From the NCBI GenBank assembly GCA_007258455.2, contig VDFB02358134.1, forward strand, positions 217,119,152-217,183,151: a stretch of DNA of 64,000 nucleotides, given 5' to 3'. The position numbers and the translations under genes are program-made. The stretch is from Sequoia sempervirens. Its lineage: Eukaryota; Streptophyta; Pinopsida; Cupressales; Cupressaceae. Every line of letters starts with the position of its first letter. The first letter of the stretch is position 1. Of this stretch, positions 35,659-49,499 are shown one piece after another. Under the pieces are notes generated by a model. It was not told the origin of the DNA, did no database searches, and saw only the letters and a program-made list of their open reading frames with translations.

Positions 35659-36960
35659 TCTTGTATAGGAGTGAATTTACACCCCTCTTGCAAATTCCCC
35701 TTTTACACCATCCACCTTAGAAAAATAAAATTCAACCAAGTAATTCCACATCTTCATTCCATATCCCATCCACTTGGTGCTTGTTTTTAGTGTCAATGGG
35801 GAGATTTCTGTCAGGGATGCACACGCAGTGTGCAGATGTCTGTGTGGTGCACTACTGTCCTAAAAATATTCCTACCTTTGGAATTTGTAGAGGCATTATG
35901 TTCTCCATTGGTGATGAAATGTAATTCCCCTATGCCTTCCTATCAACCTTTGAACGACCCCTTCCCTCCTAAATATTCTTCAAATGGCTATCTTTCTCAC
36001 TCAATCGATCCTCTTAACAATTCTTGATCTTCTATACATGTAAATTAACTTTCACTCAATACTCTTGCATCTTCAAACTACTTCTTGCACTATTGGCATC
36101 ACAAGTCCAACATCACATCATCCCACACATCTACCATAGAGGCTACAACTTGGTGTCTTATGAGACTACTTTCAGTTTTGTTGTGGCTATGTCAACTTTA
36201 CCATTGATGTGAGCTTGCATTCCTCTCTAATTGGCCTTGAGTGCCTTTGGTTGAGGGTGGTAATGATTTTGTATCACTTTATTGTTGGATTTGAGTAGCA
36301 TAGTGTCTCTCGTAGTATTTGGTTCTATCCTTATTTCTTTATCATATTTCTATCTCTCTATCTATCTGGTTGTCCATCGAGGTGGAAACTCCAAAGTGAG
36401 GCTTTGACTGAGGCAAACCCCTACACAACCTCAACATTTTTCCTCTCTTAATTGCATGTAGGTATAGTTTGTGTGGAGCTTGCTGGTGAACTGGACCCTT
36501 CATTAGTTCATTTCCACAACCTTTGTTTTTATCACTTATGTATTGCCATTCTAGTTATTTTTCTCATTTTGTCTGTTATCATTTTATTTAGAACTTTAAA
36601 CTTCATTTGCTAAGTTGTTAGCAAATTCCTGGTACTTTTACTATACCTTTTCAATTTCTATCCATACAAATGCCAGTGCCCCTATGAGATGCTAGCGTGA
36701 TGCACTATCGTCTCTGACCTGCAATTCTATCCTCTAGGAGAGAGTTATCTGAGGTATAGTTTGGGTTCTATAAGCCTGCTCTTTTAGCCCCCTCAAAACT
36801 CTCAGGTTAGTAGAGTGACAGAAGAACTTGAGAGTGCTCTTCAATCTCTACCCTCAACCTAAAACACTTATCCAACTTGAGGTAGACTAGGGTAGCCTTC
36901 TGCTCTCATCTCTCTATGACCTGGAGCCTTGGTTTGGTTGGTCCCCCTCCTCTACATTTT
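35659..36960 (+). repeat. LTR-like repeat R1
   Basis: This aligns with R2 (44,495-45,640) from the shared start TTGTATA(A/G)GAGTGAATTT through a late phrase (AGTTGTCC-like, GAGGTGG, AACACCAAA, TGACTGAGG near 36,370 and 45,150). Identity is moderate. Similar sequence near 36,958 (CATTTTGG) could be the start of a primer site. I read it as an old LTR of a family also represented by R2. Confidence 0.5.
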
Positions 36961-38339
36961 GGTTTCATTTAGTAGTGCTAAGAGACCATTTCCTCATATC
37001 CTAGCAGTGTTGTAAGTGTGAGTGTTGTGAGGTTCCTAGCCTTGCAACCCAACCTTTGACCCCTAGTGGCATAGCTGGACGATTCCATAAGCATCACAGA
37101 ATGAAACCTTGAGTGGGTCACTGTCTAAACTATGAAACCTTTAGGGGCTTGTTAGGTCTCAAAAGTGTAGGTTTTTAAACCATAAGAGGGTGCCAAACTC
37201 TTAATACACCTTTAGCCACAAATGAGGTAAAAAATGTTGATTACCTCCTACTCTTCAGGCTCTGCAAGACCTAGGTGGGTATACTTGAACAATAAGTCAG
37301 ATTTAAAGTTGGATGTCATTCCTAGATTGAACAATCTACTCACTATGGCATGTGACGATGGAGTAGATGTAGAGCTTTGATGGCTAATTCCTATTGAAAG
37401 TATTTAAAAATTCAAGATTGTGAATTGTATTTTGTATGTAATATCCTAAGTATGACCAATGCCTACTCCTATTGGGTGAACATAGTGGATGAGTGGATGG
37501 TGATTATGGATATAGATTTGCAAAATAATTAAACCTATTATTCAGCTTAACTCAAATTACCGGGCACTTGAGATGTCTGCACCTTGTGTAAACGTGCAAG
37601 TTAGTTTATTATAATGTTCTTCTTTAATAATCCCAACAATATCCCCTCAAGTTACTGTGAAATCATGAAAGGACTTTTAATTCTTAAGTTAATAGAAACC
37701 AATCAAAAAATATTATTTAAAAGGATATTAATCTTGAGCAAAAACCAATTAAAGTAAACTTTTCTGAAAGGATTTTAATTCACATCAACTAGAAACTAAG
37801 GAAAGCATCCACACAGTAACAAAAAATGTGTCCTGATAACTCTTGCAGAATTAAATAACTTGAAAAGACCACTTTGGAGATAATAGAGTAATACATAAGC
37901 ATGAAAATTGACATAGTAATTGAATACTGAAAAATAGATTACGAATTATAAGTAGTCTTCTCCATTGTATTACTTCAAAATATAAGCATTTGTAACATAA
38001 ATATATTAATATGATATGGATTCGGGATTATGCAATCTATCTTCTTACTAATGCCTACTCTAATGGAATATGATATGATGATCATTATTCCAAATTTAGG
38101 CCCTAGTTTCCCTATTTGTATGGGAAGAAACAAGCTTTAGGCCCGTTCACAAAAAGTTACATCACTTCATAACTAAAACATAATTACCATAAACATAAAA
38201 ACATTGAGATTTTGTGGTGGATGCACTATAGTTCGTTAATCTCCAACAAGCATTGGTTATCATCAAAGGCTTGTTCAAGGCTCATGCACCATGGTCATGT
38301 ATCCAAAACCATCAAACTCTAGTCCCTGTTAATCCTCTT
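36961..38339. other. Unassigned DNA with inverted LTR motif
   Basis: The minus strand at about 37,230-37,285 matches the LTR-D phrase at 31,795 (CCACCTAGGTCTTGCAGAGCC), so an old minus-strand LTR of that family probably lies here. No gene is seen. Confidence 0.4.
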
Positions 38340-38642
38340 TCACTTGGCACGTGCTATGAATAATTTAACCTTTGACAAGTGCTTAATGTACCCACTTTTA
38401 GCATGAATGTCTATATTATGTATAATATCTTTCATTGCATACTCCAATTTGAAAATTCTTCCAAGCTGCTCATGTTTTTTCTTAAGCACCTCATCTTTAT
38501 CATTTATTGCATAAAGAATATTTGGAAAATAGTGGGCTATCTCATCCTTCCATGTATCCTGATCTTTCAATTTCATTTCTTCAAAGAAGTTGGGTAGGGC
38601 CATACTCAGTGGCTGACTAAAGTCACTTAACTCCTGTGTCAA
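38340..38642 (-). CDS. Hypothetical 100-residue reading frame
   Basis: This is an open minus-strand frame of 100 residues rich in Lys, Glu, Ile and Leu, with possible helical character (DEVLKKKHEQLGRIFKLEY). I recognise no family and no neighbouring exon. It may be a fragment of a TE protein or chance. Confidence 0.2.
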   Translation of the reverse strand: MTQELSDFSQPLSMALPNFFEEMKLKDQDTWKDEIAHYFPNILYAINDKDEVLKKKHEQLGRIFKLEYAMKDIIHNIDIHAKSGYIKHLSKVKLFIARAK

Positions 38643-41600
38643 AATGTTATGGAAGTATTTATGTTCTTGTTGTCAATTAGATTTGCACCCTTTTGAATGC
38701 AATATTCAACAATCTACTTAAACATGGAAACCTTCTTCAGATGTGGGTGATCTAAACGAAGAAGGAATCTCCAAAGTGAGTTGGTTCTCTGAATGATAAA
38801 TCCTATTCTAAATAATCTCTGAGGAAAGGGATAGAAATATGACTGAAACTAAAACCTATGATTAACAAATGATTTTCAAAACCTGGTAATGACTTAATGA
38901 TGATTCTGATTTCTTCCTCACAAGCAACTTTTAGAAAACACAATATCTCACAACCTCTCATGAACAATTGATACATAAATAATTTGTATGAAAACCTAAC
39001 TTGAAGTACATGTAACCTGTATTTAAACTTTCTGCATTAAGAATTACAGTCTAAGGACATAACAAGGACTCTGTAAATAGAAATCACAAGATAACATCAA
39101 ACTAAAACTGCAAGTAAACACAGAATCGAGAAGTAGGAATGTTGTCTTTATTCAACTAAAGGAGAATGTCATAATCTAAAACTAAGTACAAAAAGTTCAC
39201 AAACTTGAAATTGTGTATGAGCAGGAATTTCCATCTGAACTCCACTTAGAAAGAGAGCCAAAAAAACTAAGTCTTTTTAAGACATGACTCTCCAAGAAAC
39301 CCTAATTTGAGCTCACAAAGAAGCTCAAGGAAAAAAGCTTCAAACTATCTCAAAAACTGCATAAAAGCAGAAAAAAGCATATTGCTTTCATGATCAAACT
39401 GTCAAGCCTCTAAAAATGGGTTGAATCTGCTTTAAAAGCCTAAAAAACACCTTATCTCTCCAAGATAAGACTCAAATCCGACCAAGAGAAGAAGTCAATA
39501 TGAATCTACTAAAAATAGCAAGAAATCATAAAAGAATTTATAAAAGATTGCTTTATGATTCTGCTTTACAGGATTGCAGATCTTACAATTTGTCTATTTT
39601 TTGCAATCTAAAGATTATAAAATCTTTTGCAAAAAAAGAAAAACATTCTTATCTCTGCATTACAATGCTTTGATTTTCTCAAAAAATACAAAAATATCAA
39701 TATAGTAATTATTCTCTCATCAATATCTTTAATTGATTTCTCTAAAATCAATTAAAATTAAAAACCCTAAGTGGACAATTGTTTTTCCTTTGAGAAAACA
39801 AAAACCTAAGTGATAACAATATCCACTTCTAGGTCATAAAGCATCCACTATGCATACCAAATCTTCAATTTTTCTAAGGCACAAGACACAAGCCCTAAAG
39901 ACCTAAAGTATCAACCAACCTAGGTGTTTCCTTTTGCACATAGAATTTACTTTTGACTGAATTTGTAAACAACTGGTATTCCAACTCTGTTTTGACTTCA
40001 TGCAAAAATTTCAATTAAATTCTTGTAGTTCTGAAGACTGCATCTTACTTGATTACCTTAGTGCACTTCAAGTGCATGATTAACGCTTCAGAGAGACCTT
40101 CTAGAATGAGCATTTCTCACCTCAAAACCCCTAATGTTGTATTTATATTACAAGTCGAGTTGAAAATGGTTATTCATTCATTACTTGAATGCATTTTCAG
40201 TTATTTCACACGATTAGGCTTCAACCTGACACTCTTCATGCATTTTTATTTTCCTCTTAATAAATTGTTATGTAAATCTGCTTTCTCTTAAGATGAAAAT
40301 TGAAACAAAACTCCTCATTTAGGCATAATGTATGCCTATTCACTATTCTTGGCTATGAAAAGAACACCGATGAACTAAACCTTGCATGCCATATATGATC
40401 ATGATGAAAAAATAACACAAAACGTGAACTATGCAGCAATGTTTAACATAATGGTACTTAGTTGAATTAATTGAGCAAGTTAAACTCAATGTTCACCTGT
40501 AGCTTTTAGAAAAATATCTACCTGATTGTTATGAATGTATAGTTGGTTAGTAGCTCAACAAATAACTATGCTTAACTCTTTCAGTTGTATAACACTTTTT
40601 TTGATGAATATATGATGATGTAATCTTTAAATCAGCCCACTTGTAATGAATAAGGGCAGCATGTCGAGCTCTACCCTTGTGGGAGCCCATTTTTCTCCAC
40701 ATGCTTCATCTTCAAATAATGATCAGCTTTGTGACTTTACCTATACCTGCACAAGGAAACAAACAATGTTAGTATAAAAAAGCAGAGAATGATGATCATG
40801 TTGATGTTTCTCCTTTAGCTCATTTCTTTTGTACTCATTTGATTGTTTCAGCATATGATTAATAGTAGGCTACACTATTGTTGGTGACTCATATAGGTTT
40901 CTTCATAATCAAAGCCTCTGACATCCCCCTCTTTTCTCTTACAGGTCAACAGAACTTGAGAACACAAAGGTGCACCATTCATCATCGACCATCAGCTAAA
41001 ATAGGCAATGATGATTATGTCGCTTACCTATGTGATTTTTCTTTCACATCTTATGTAGTGTAGTGTACTATTAATGGTGCATTGTGACAGTCACATCCAC
41101 GACTTGTGTGGATATTTTATTTCATCTTTATTCTTTTCAATTGAAAAGAAAATACATTTCAATGCAATGTTGTAATATCATTTTGATTCTTGCAATCAAA
41201 TGAAACTATGTAAATATGAATCTTTATATCAAATAATGAAAGCATCTAGAATGCTCTGTTATTTATATGCTCAACTCTGTACTTCATTTAATTTTGGAAC
41301 ATTGCATAGCACTTTGAAATTCTGATTTTTCCTTTAAATGCACCACTGTCACTTAATGAATAATGATAAAAATGCAAAACAACACTCAAACATAATCTAT
41401 AATTTCACCTTAAGATAAAATAATGTTCATCCAACTCCACCAATCGAGCTGTGGTGAAAAATTGGTAACAATTCTTTCATAAGCTCTTGATATTCTTGTA
41501 GCACAATAGTATTATCTTCCTTCTTTTCTATGATGTGAGACTCCACTTCCTTCATTCTATCATTCAATCTGTTATGTTCCAATAGTATTGCATGTGTTTT

Positions 41601-42080
41601 GTCATGAATATATTAGACCTATTCAACATGCTTATACATATCTTCAAATCTCATGCAAACTATCTCTGATGCCATTTCGAAGATGGTGGTCTTGAGCTTT
41701 CCTTTTAATGCTTCTTGTTCTTTCTGAACTTTTTCATGTTTGCATTTCCAATAGGTGGTCTCTGACATTTCCTCTAGTACCTTTCTTTCATGCTCAAATA
41801 GTGGAGATTAATTCATATGTTGGCTTGTTGTGGTGTAATTTCAGGATATTAAGCATGAATAAGTATAAATACAACGTTCCTCCACTCATTTTCATAACAA
41901 GCATTCAAGTATTCATTCCTAAAGCAAGTTTATGCATTCAAGAGCAATTTATCAAGTATTTGGAGCCATCATCAATATTTAAGATCATGTCAAGGGTTTA
42001 GTGTACAAATCATCTAATCACATCCTTAGTCATGTTCTCAATCCTTCTACAAGCCTCAATCCAATCATCATCATCATTGT
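38643..42080. other. Unassigned AT-rich DNA
   Basis: I found no gene, RNA gene or clear repeat. From about 41,400 the sequence leads into the LTR-like block R3 and may be its 3' flanking element sequence. Confidence 0.4.
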
Positions 42081-42300
42081 CATCATAATTGGGATGTATC
42101 CTTCCCTATCCCTTAGAGTTGTTTTGGGATGTATCCTTCCCTCATCAGCAACACTTTCATCATCATCATTAGGATGTATCATTCCCTATCCTTTGGTGTT
42201 TTTTTGGGATGTATCCCTCCCTCATCCACAACACTTTCATCACCATCATCGGGATGTATCCTTCCCTATCCTCATGTTGATTCGGGATATCTCTTCCCTC
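42081..42300. repeat. About 80-bp minisatellite
   Basis: GGATGTATCCTTCCCTATCC recurs at about 42,093, 42,172 and 42,252, each followed by TTGGGATGTATCCCTCCCTC and CAACACTTTCATCA, giving just under three units. Confidence 0.85.
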
Positions 42301-42676
42301 ATTGATAATACTCCATCCATCATCCACCCATTTTGGCTTGTAGCTTGACTGGGGAAAAATCACATCTATCCTTGTATCCATTTGTGCTTCTCAATCTCAT
42401 ATCCCTTATCATCCTCTCTTATCCATCACTTTGCATCATCTTCCTCATATACTTTTGGATCATCTCATCCATTTCAAGAGCACACCTGTGTTCTCTTGAA
42501 CCCACATGTCTTCTCGAGGGGGCATCCTCCATCCCTAATCTTCGTCTTCACCCACATCATCTTTCTTCCTAGTCACTCTTTTGAATGACTGGGGCATCTT
42601 TTCCAATCTAACCATCTTCTTCTTGGTCTTATATTTTAATCTTCTTTGAAATGATGCTACTTCGTAACACCATCTC

Positions 42677-42692
42677 AAAGAGGGGAAAAATT
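42677..42692 (+). other. Candidate polypurine tract
   Basis: AAAGAGGGGAAAAATT directly precedes TAGACACC, where an LTR start (TG) may have mutated to TA. This is the usual place for a plus-strand primer. Confidence 0.4.
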
Positions 42693-43900
42693 TAGACACC
42701 TAAATTTGGACACTTATATTTGTCCAAATTTGTCCCTTTTCATCTAAATATCCCCTTACTTGCATTAATTAAGTAATATTACTATTATTTAATTAATACC
42801 CTTAATTCTTCTAAATCCCTAAGGTATTTAGTTAATAATTAAATACCTTACCCCTTTACTCCTCTTTTCCTCAAATGAATTAAATAAATAATACATTTAT
42901 TTAATTCCTCACATGTCACATCCTCCATCACTTTATATTAATCCTAATCCACCTCTTGATCCCATCATTAGTGATGTGCACATGTCTAATCCATGATTAG
43001 TATGTGTCACAACCTCCAACTTTTGCAAATTGGCTTCTAACTTCATTAGCCACTAAATTCCTTCTAATTATTGATTAGCTAGTCTAATTAGCATCTTGGT
43101 TAACTCTCTCATCTCCCAAGGAATATTAAATTCATTTTATTATCCCCATGTCATTCCAAATGGAATTTTAAATTCCATTTTATCCCTCCTAGGAATCTCC
43201 TCTTCCCCATGTGATCATTGAAATGTCACATCAGTCACATGGGTTAAGAAACTTCTATTATAAGAACCTTGTCTTATCTAAGGTACTTCTCAGCTCCCTT
43301 TTTTAGAACCTTGTCTTATCCTTAAGATATCTCCAATCATGTGAATTTAAAATTCACTTTTATTCCTCCAAGGAATCTCCTCTTTCCAATGTGATCATTG
43401 AGAGGTCACATCAGTCATATCCCAAGGTACTTGTCCTTCTTCCACATCATTTGTACCCTTTCTATCTCACCATGTCCTTTGGACACTTCATCCTCCACAT
43501 GGCAAGATGTGAGGGCTTGTGAGTCCTCAACTCACCATAGCTCTCCATCTTGACCATGGTGGCTCAATCTTGACAGTTGAATTATTTAAAGAATTCAATT
43601 TCTTCTATAAATAACCCCCCTTCTCATTCATTCATGGACATTAGAAATTTTATCACACTTATGTTCTCAAGCCATTCAAGCATTCATCAAGCTCTAACAC
43701 TTGCTCATTTTTTTGCATTTGCATACTTAGCTCTCAACCTCCATTGTAGAATCCTTAATCTTTTATTGCACTTATCTCATACTCACATCCTTCATTGCAC
43801 TCACCTTGCATCCAATTTTCATCACATTTCCATCAAAGGATCACACACTCAAGTTTCAATCAAGGGCCAACCAAGGGATCAACACAAATAAAAGGTATAT
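42693..43900 (+). repeat. LTR-like block R3
   Basis: It follows the polypurine-like tract and holds a TATA-like TATAAATA (about 43,600) and AAATAAAAGG (about 43,885). Inside, a segment with CAAGGAATCTCCTCTT...ATGTGATCATTGA...GGTCACATCAGTCA occurs twice, near 43,185 and 43,370. The downstream edge is not resolved. Confidence 0.45.
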
Positions 43901-44494
43901 TTTCTTGCTTTTATCTTTTCTTTTGTTTGTGTTCAACGTAGCCCAATCTTGATGTGGTCTAGTGTTCATTACTTTGCATTTCTTAGTTAGTTTTTCATAT
44001 TAGGAGGTAATAACACTTGCACACAAGAAGATTTAATAAATCAATTAAAATGATTTATTGTGCAAGTTGCAAAATCTAGAGGATTTGATAGATTGAGATT
44101 AAGATTAATCATGATTTGATTAGTTCAAAGAGATTAGTTGATATGACAATTTGATTTATATTTTTGGATTGATTTAAATCAAAGTTTAGAGGAATATGAA
44201 TTTTGAGAATTAAATAAAGTTGGATTTATTTAATTAAAGATAATGATGTTAGATTTAAATCAAATAAGGATTAATTTATTTAATTTAAAGGGAATGACTT
44301 TAGAGGTTAATTAAATAAAATTGATTTATTTAATTACAAAGAAGAATATGATTTAATCAAATAGAATGATATATTTAATTAAGAGGAGAATATTTGATAA
44401 AGTTGATTTATCTAATCAAAAGGGGAAATATGATTTAATTAAATAAAGATTGATTTATTTAATTAAAAGAGGAAATATGATGAATTTTAATCAA
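43901..44494. repeat. Degenerate AT-rich repeats
   Basis: From about 44,200, variants of GATTTATTTAATTAAA followed by GAGGAAATATGATTTAAT recur six or seven times with a loose 50-base spacing. Confidence 0.65.
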
Positions 44495-45640
44495 ATAAAG
44501 ATTGTATAAGAGTGAATTTTCACCCCATGTGCAAATCCTCTTTTTCCCTTTATCTACCTTAGAAAACCAAGTTTGGAGGCTTAATTCCACCTAAGCCCAC
44601 TGCTCGCATCACACTTGGCGCTTGTTTTGAGCATTGATGGAGGCATTTCAATTGGGGATGCAAGAGCAACATGCTTATGTCCTTGATATATTCTCATGTC
44701 TGGAGCCTATAGAGGCGTTACACTTCCCATTGGGAGTTAAGTTGTAATGCCCCCTTCGGCTGACCAACCTGAATATGGTCGTCTTCTTCATCTCCCCTTT
44801 AAATTCACCCCTTCCATATGCATTTGGGAGGTTCTAAGAACTTCTTCACTTCATTCACAAGCTCTAAGCAACTTCTTCACCATCCCTTCAATCTTCAAGC
44901 ACTTTACACTTCATAGCAGCAACGTCAACACTCCACCACTTTAGTAGAGCAAGTGTGGAACAAAACACCATTGCAACAGAGGCTTGAGTTCCTCTCATTT
45001 TCTCCCCCATTAGCCTTGAGCACTCTTGGTGGAGGTGGTAAGCTTTCAATCCTCTCCTCTATTACTTGGTTGAGAAGCATAACACTATTTTGTAGTGCTT
45101 TAGTGTTCTTTACTTCATCTCTACTTTTCTTTCTATCTATCTAGTTGTCCGTGGAGGTGGGAACACCAAAACGGAGTCTGACTGAGGTAGACCCCTATAC
45201 AGCAACCCAACAATTTCTCTCTCTCTCTCTTGTGTGCAGGTATTGAAGACATTCATGAACTAGAAGCTTCATCATTCACACGGTTGTAAGCATTTCCTTT
45301 CCCTTCTACTTTACTTTATTCCATTTCGATCACTTTCTACTACTTTATCACATTCTATCAGTTCTCAGTAATCTATTTGCTAGCAGTCATTTAGGCATTT
45401 TCTGTGATAAACTTGGTCTTTGGTCTGTACGAGACACCAATGCACTAGACTGCAATCTATATTATGCGCTAATGTCCTTTGGCCAAGAGCTTTCCAGTCT
45501 ATCCAGAAAATCTTTGTGACCTTCTCTTTCAGATTCTAAAACTCTCATCATTGTTCCATTGAGGTATTTTAGGGAAATTTTCCCCGTGAGGCTCTTTTGA
45601 ATGAAGAGAACTCATGAGTAGTGAATCCCCCTATTCTAAA
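44495..45640 (+). repeat. LTR-like repeat R2
   Basis: This is the counterpart of R1. Just after it, GGTGAACCCAATGTGAAG at about 45,640 could be a primer-binding site, and a Gag-region fragment begins 270 bases later, so R2 is plausibly a 5' LTR. Confidence 0.5.
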
Positions 45641-45907
45641 TTTTGGTGAACCCAATGTGAAGAAAAGTGTTCTTTGAAAAACTAGGAATTTATTTACCCC
45701 TACTTGGTGGGATCTTAACTTTTGACTCAGTTCTCGGAATTCATAACCGTTTGCACCATTGGAAATGTTTCCTAGAGAACTAGTTCAATCCCTAAAGTAT
45801 GTGCAATCAAATATTAGGGACCGACACAAGTTTTGGCCTCAAATTCTGCTCTGAAGACCTCCAAAAATGCGAATTACTAGAACATAGGAAATACTGAAAA
45901 AATCATA

Positions 45908-46940
45908 ATGAATTTAATATCTTCTTTTATTAGTTCAGTATCTAGTTTTGTTCAAAATGTTAATGATATTCCATTCCATGCATGTGATGGTGAATTGGTT
46001 TTTCCTATGTCACTCGGTATCTTTGATCCTTCTCATGAAAGTCCTCTTGTTTTAGAGGATATCTTGTTGCAAGAAGACGAAATCATTGATACCTTTTTTA
46101 ATATTACTCTACCTTATATTCATTCCAATGCACTCTCTTTTAGAGATGACGCATTGATGAATGATGAATCTTTTCCTTCCAATGCACTCTCTTCTACAAA
46201 TGTTGCATTTGTAAATGATGAATCTCATCTTGGTTCTAATGTACTCTCCTGTAGATGTGATGCATTAGTGAACAATAAACCTCCTTCCACATCTGATTCT
46301 CCCTAGATCAATGTTGAGAATGTTTCTTCAGATAATTATTCCATATTTGATCCTGTTTGGGTTGATGTTGAGAATATGTATTCAAATAATTCCACTAGTT
46401 GTGATGATTTTGTAAATATAATCTATGTCTCGGTTGCCCCTCAAAGGCCTAAGAGACTGATCATTTACGTGACTCCAACTAGTCCTTCTAAAAATATTTT
46501 CTCTATTGATGGTATTCCATTTGATATCAATCCTCCTGAGCTTTCTATGGCTCCCTCTTATAGAACAGTAGCCCATAATTATGAGAACAGTATGAATAAA
46601 CAACCGAGCTTTCCTCAAGCACATAAACCTACAACTAAAGCACCTAGTGATTACAATCTTGTCAAGCAACTTCAAGTTACTCCAGCTAAGATCTCACTAT
46701 GGGTCTTTCTTTAGTCTGCTTTGGTTTACCAAGGTATGGTTCAGGAAGCCTTACAAAAAATCCTCTTGCCTTCTTCCACTAGGCTGACAGATGTTAATGC
46801 GTTAATGGTGTATATTCATGTGGATTCATTGAATATTATGTTCTATCTACATGAACTCTCACCTCCGTAAGTACAAAAGCAAGTAGATCCCCTAATGATT
46901 ATAGTTAACATTAATAACATTGGCATTAGATGATCCAAAG
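45908..46940 (+). pseudogene. Gag-region fragment of a Tat-like element
   Basis: An almost continuous plus-strand frame has an acidic repeated part (FRDDALMNDES, then related phrases) and then PSDYNLVKQLQVTPAKISLW, LVYQGMVQEALQKILLP and DVNALMVYIHVD. The YNxxxQLxxTPAxISL phrase is typical of the segment before the protease in plant Tat-like polyproteins. In-frame stops occur at about 46,306, 46,714 and 46,870. The frame dies where the LTR of element C begins. Confidence 0.6.
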
Positions 46941-47010
46941 GATTTTTTGTAAAATTTTGAAATTATCCATTTTCTCTAGTTTTGTTATCATTAGAAAGTG
47001 CTTGGGATCC

Positions 47011-48333
47011 TGACTCCAACACAACTAAAACATAGTCAATTGGAGTCCTGGAGCTCAAGATATATATGGTCAAACCTCTGGTCAACTCTTAGAATCAGGG
47101 TAGAAAAAAAGGTAAAAAAATAAAGTCATCAAAACTGGTCAAAGTCAGCACCATTGTGAAGTGCTCATCATCATGATTTCGGTGGAGTTCGTTTCACGGA
47201 AAACGAAGTCCGTATGGCGAAGTTATGGAAGGTCAAAGATTGGGTCAACTCAATGACGTCAGCGCCCAATCAGCACAACAGCTAATCAGCCCTTGACATA
47301 TGGCATCACCTCCTCCCTCCAAGTGGCAAAAAATATTTTGGCAAAAATAATTAAAAAACAAATTTAAAATAAAATAAAATAAAAATATAATAAAATTTAT
47401 ATTTAATAAAAATATCTAAGATGGACCCCACCCATCCATGGGGTGGCCCACATTAAGTGGGGCGCCACCCATAGTATGGGGGGAAACCCACTTTTGAAGG
47501 GGAACGCATCCCCCTCTTTTAGGGGATAGGATAAAAGGAGGGGAGTGTGGTGGGACCACCACCCCCCTATAAAATACTTAAAATATCCTCTTTAAGGGGG
47601 ATTTGATATTCGGTTATTTTTTTAAAACAAACTTGCCTAACTCAAAATGTAGCCCTATACATAGGGATAAAATAACATCAAAAATACCCTATGGAGAAAT
47701 AAAATCTCCTAAATAAAAGGAGAATCTCATTTGTAAAGCCCCGGATAAATATAAAGGGCTAAATAAAAATAATATTGGATATATTATTCTTCAGGGAGAT
47801 GTGAAAAGGGGGATATATTTGAAAATTTGCACTATGTAAGGGAGATTGGGTAGTTAATTGGTTTTACACCAATTTTGGTAATTTTGGGCTATAAAAGGAG
47901 GTGAGAAAGTTGAGAGAGGTCAAGTGATTTTGGAAGAATTTTGCAAGTGTGAGAGATTGTTTTCCTTGGAGGAATTTTTGTATTTTCGTGCTTTTGGAGA
48001 AGCTTGTTTCCATGCACTTTGAAAGTGCATTTGTAAATTTCTTTGTAAACCAAGGGGAGGTTCTACCAACGAATGTAACTGAATTTTTGCAAGAATAATT
48101 GGATCAGTCCACTCAATTGGAGAGGGGCCCAGAGATGTAGTCATTCTAAATGACAAACTCCGTTATCAATCTTTGTTTACACTCTCTTTATCTCTCATTC
48201 TGATATTTCTTTAATTACTTTGTAATTTCGTTATTTAAATTTCGTTTGTGTTTAATTATAATTAAGCACTTTTGGTTTGTAATTGTTAATGTAACCATTC
48301 AAAGCAAATGTCATAGATCCTTAAATAAAATCA
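47011..48333 (+). repeat. 5' LTR of gypsy element C (left edge uncertain)
   Basis: The right edge is AAATCA just before the tRNA-iMet primer site. A TATA box (TATAAAAG, 47,890-47,897) and leader fit an LTR promoter. TGACTCCAAC at 47,011 is my candidate left edge, chosen only for its TG. Confidence 0.6.
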
Positions 48334-48336
48334 AAT

Positions 48337-48349
48337 TTGTATCAGAGCT
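48337..48349 (+). other. Primer-binding site, initiator tRNA-Met type
   Basis: TTGTATCAGAGCT differs from the common TGGTATCAGAGC site by one base and follows the LTR end by three bases. Confidence 0.8.
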
Positions 48350-48463
48350 ATGTTTTGACTAGTATTGCAGATTTGAATGCTTACACAGTTGAAGCTTCAA
48401 CAAGGCAAAGGAAAACATGAAGAATACAATATTGAGATCAGAAAATGAAGGACTTCACCAGCA

Positions 48464-49480
48464 ATGGATGAAACTGGAGTTGGGAAAGGCATCGAGCAAG
48501 AGCTTAATGATAGGTCTTTCCAGCGAGTCTTCCTCGAAATGAAGGCTATGGTGGAAGAGTTGTATGTGGAAAAGAAGAAGCGTGAAAAGGGAGATTAGTC
48601 GAAGCAAGAAAAGAACGAAGATTGAAAGGACAAAGGAGAAAAAGATCTAAAAGCTCCATATCCTCCATCTTCCCCTTCTTCTTCTTCCTCTTCTACTACT
48701 GTTAATCCTTTCAAAAGTAGGTCTAAGCCTGTTATTAAGCTTGATGTAAAATTTGAGTTGCCTAAGTATTGTGGTGAGTTAAATGCCGAAAAGTTAGATG
48801 ATTGGATCCAACAGGTAGATGTCTATTGTAGGATTCAAGGCCTAACAGAAGATGCTTCTATGATCTAGCTAGCCACTCTTAGGTTGGGAGGTACAACTCT
48901 CATCTGGTGGGAGAGTAGGACTCGGGAGGAAATTGCTCGCCATGGTAAGGTCAATATGACTTGGATGGAATTTATTGCTGCCCTTAAAAAATAGTTTTAT
49001 CCTTTAGGTTATATGCAACAATTAACAATGAATTGGAAACCCTTTAGGCAGGGTAAGAGTCAGTCTATCCAAGATTACACTCATGAGTTTAGAAAATGGG
49101 CTATTGCTTTAAATGTTCCATTGTATAATTAGGATACATTACTCAAGTACATAGGTGGTTTGCATTCTTACCTAAGACATACTATTCTAATGTTGAGTCC
49201 TAATAATTTGGATAAAGTGTCAGTGCAAGCCACTCATTTAGAGTCAAGGGGTAAGAACACTTTCAGTGATAATTTCTCAAAGAAACCATCTAAGTCTGAG
49301 GGGAAACCTAAGGGTAGAGATAAAGGGAAAGGAAAAAAGACAGCCATGGTAAAGAAAGAGGTTGAAAAACCCACTTGTTCTCATTGAAAGAAAGAAGGAT
49401 ATAAATATTCTAAGTGTTGGAAACTACATCCAAAACTTAGGCCAAAGAGGTACGGTGGAAAAAAGGGAAGCAGAAGACAG
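48464..49480 (+). pseudogene. Element C Gag (broken)
   Basis: One frame from Met 48,464 reads through an acidic/basic N-terminus, a Ser run, then KLDVKFELPKYCGELNAEKL, RLGGTTLIWWESRTREE, FYPLGYMQQLTMNWKPFRQG and a Lys-rich tail. It ends in a CxxC-type knuckle (CSH, stop, KKEGYKYSKCWKLHP) near 49,376-49,430. This is a Ty3/gypsy Gag with a retrotrans_gag-type core. Stops occur at about 48,596, 48,623, 48,866, 48,992 and 49,130. At least three TAG codons sit where relatives usually have Gln (MI*LATLRLGG, LKK*FYPLGY, YN*DTLLKY). Confidence 0.8.
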
Positions 49481-49499
49481 CTGTTGTAACACAACAGGA

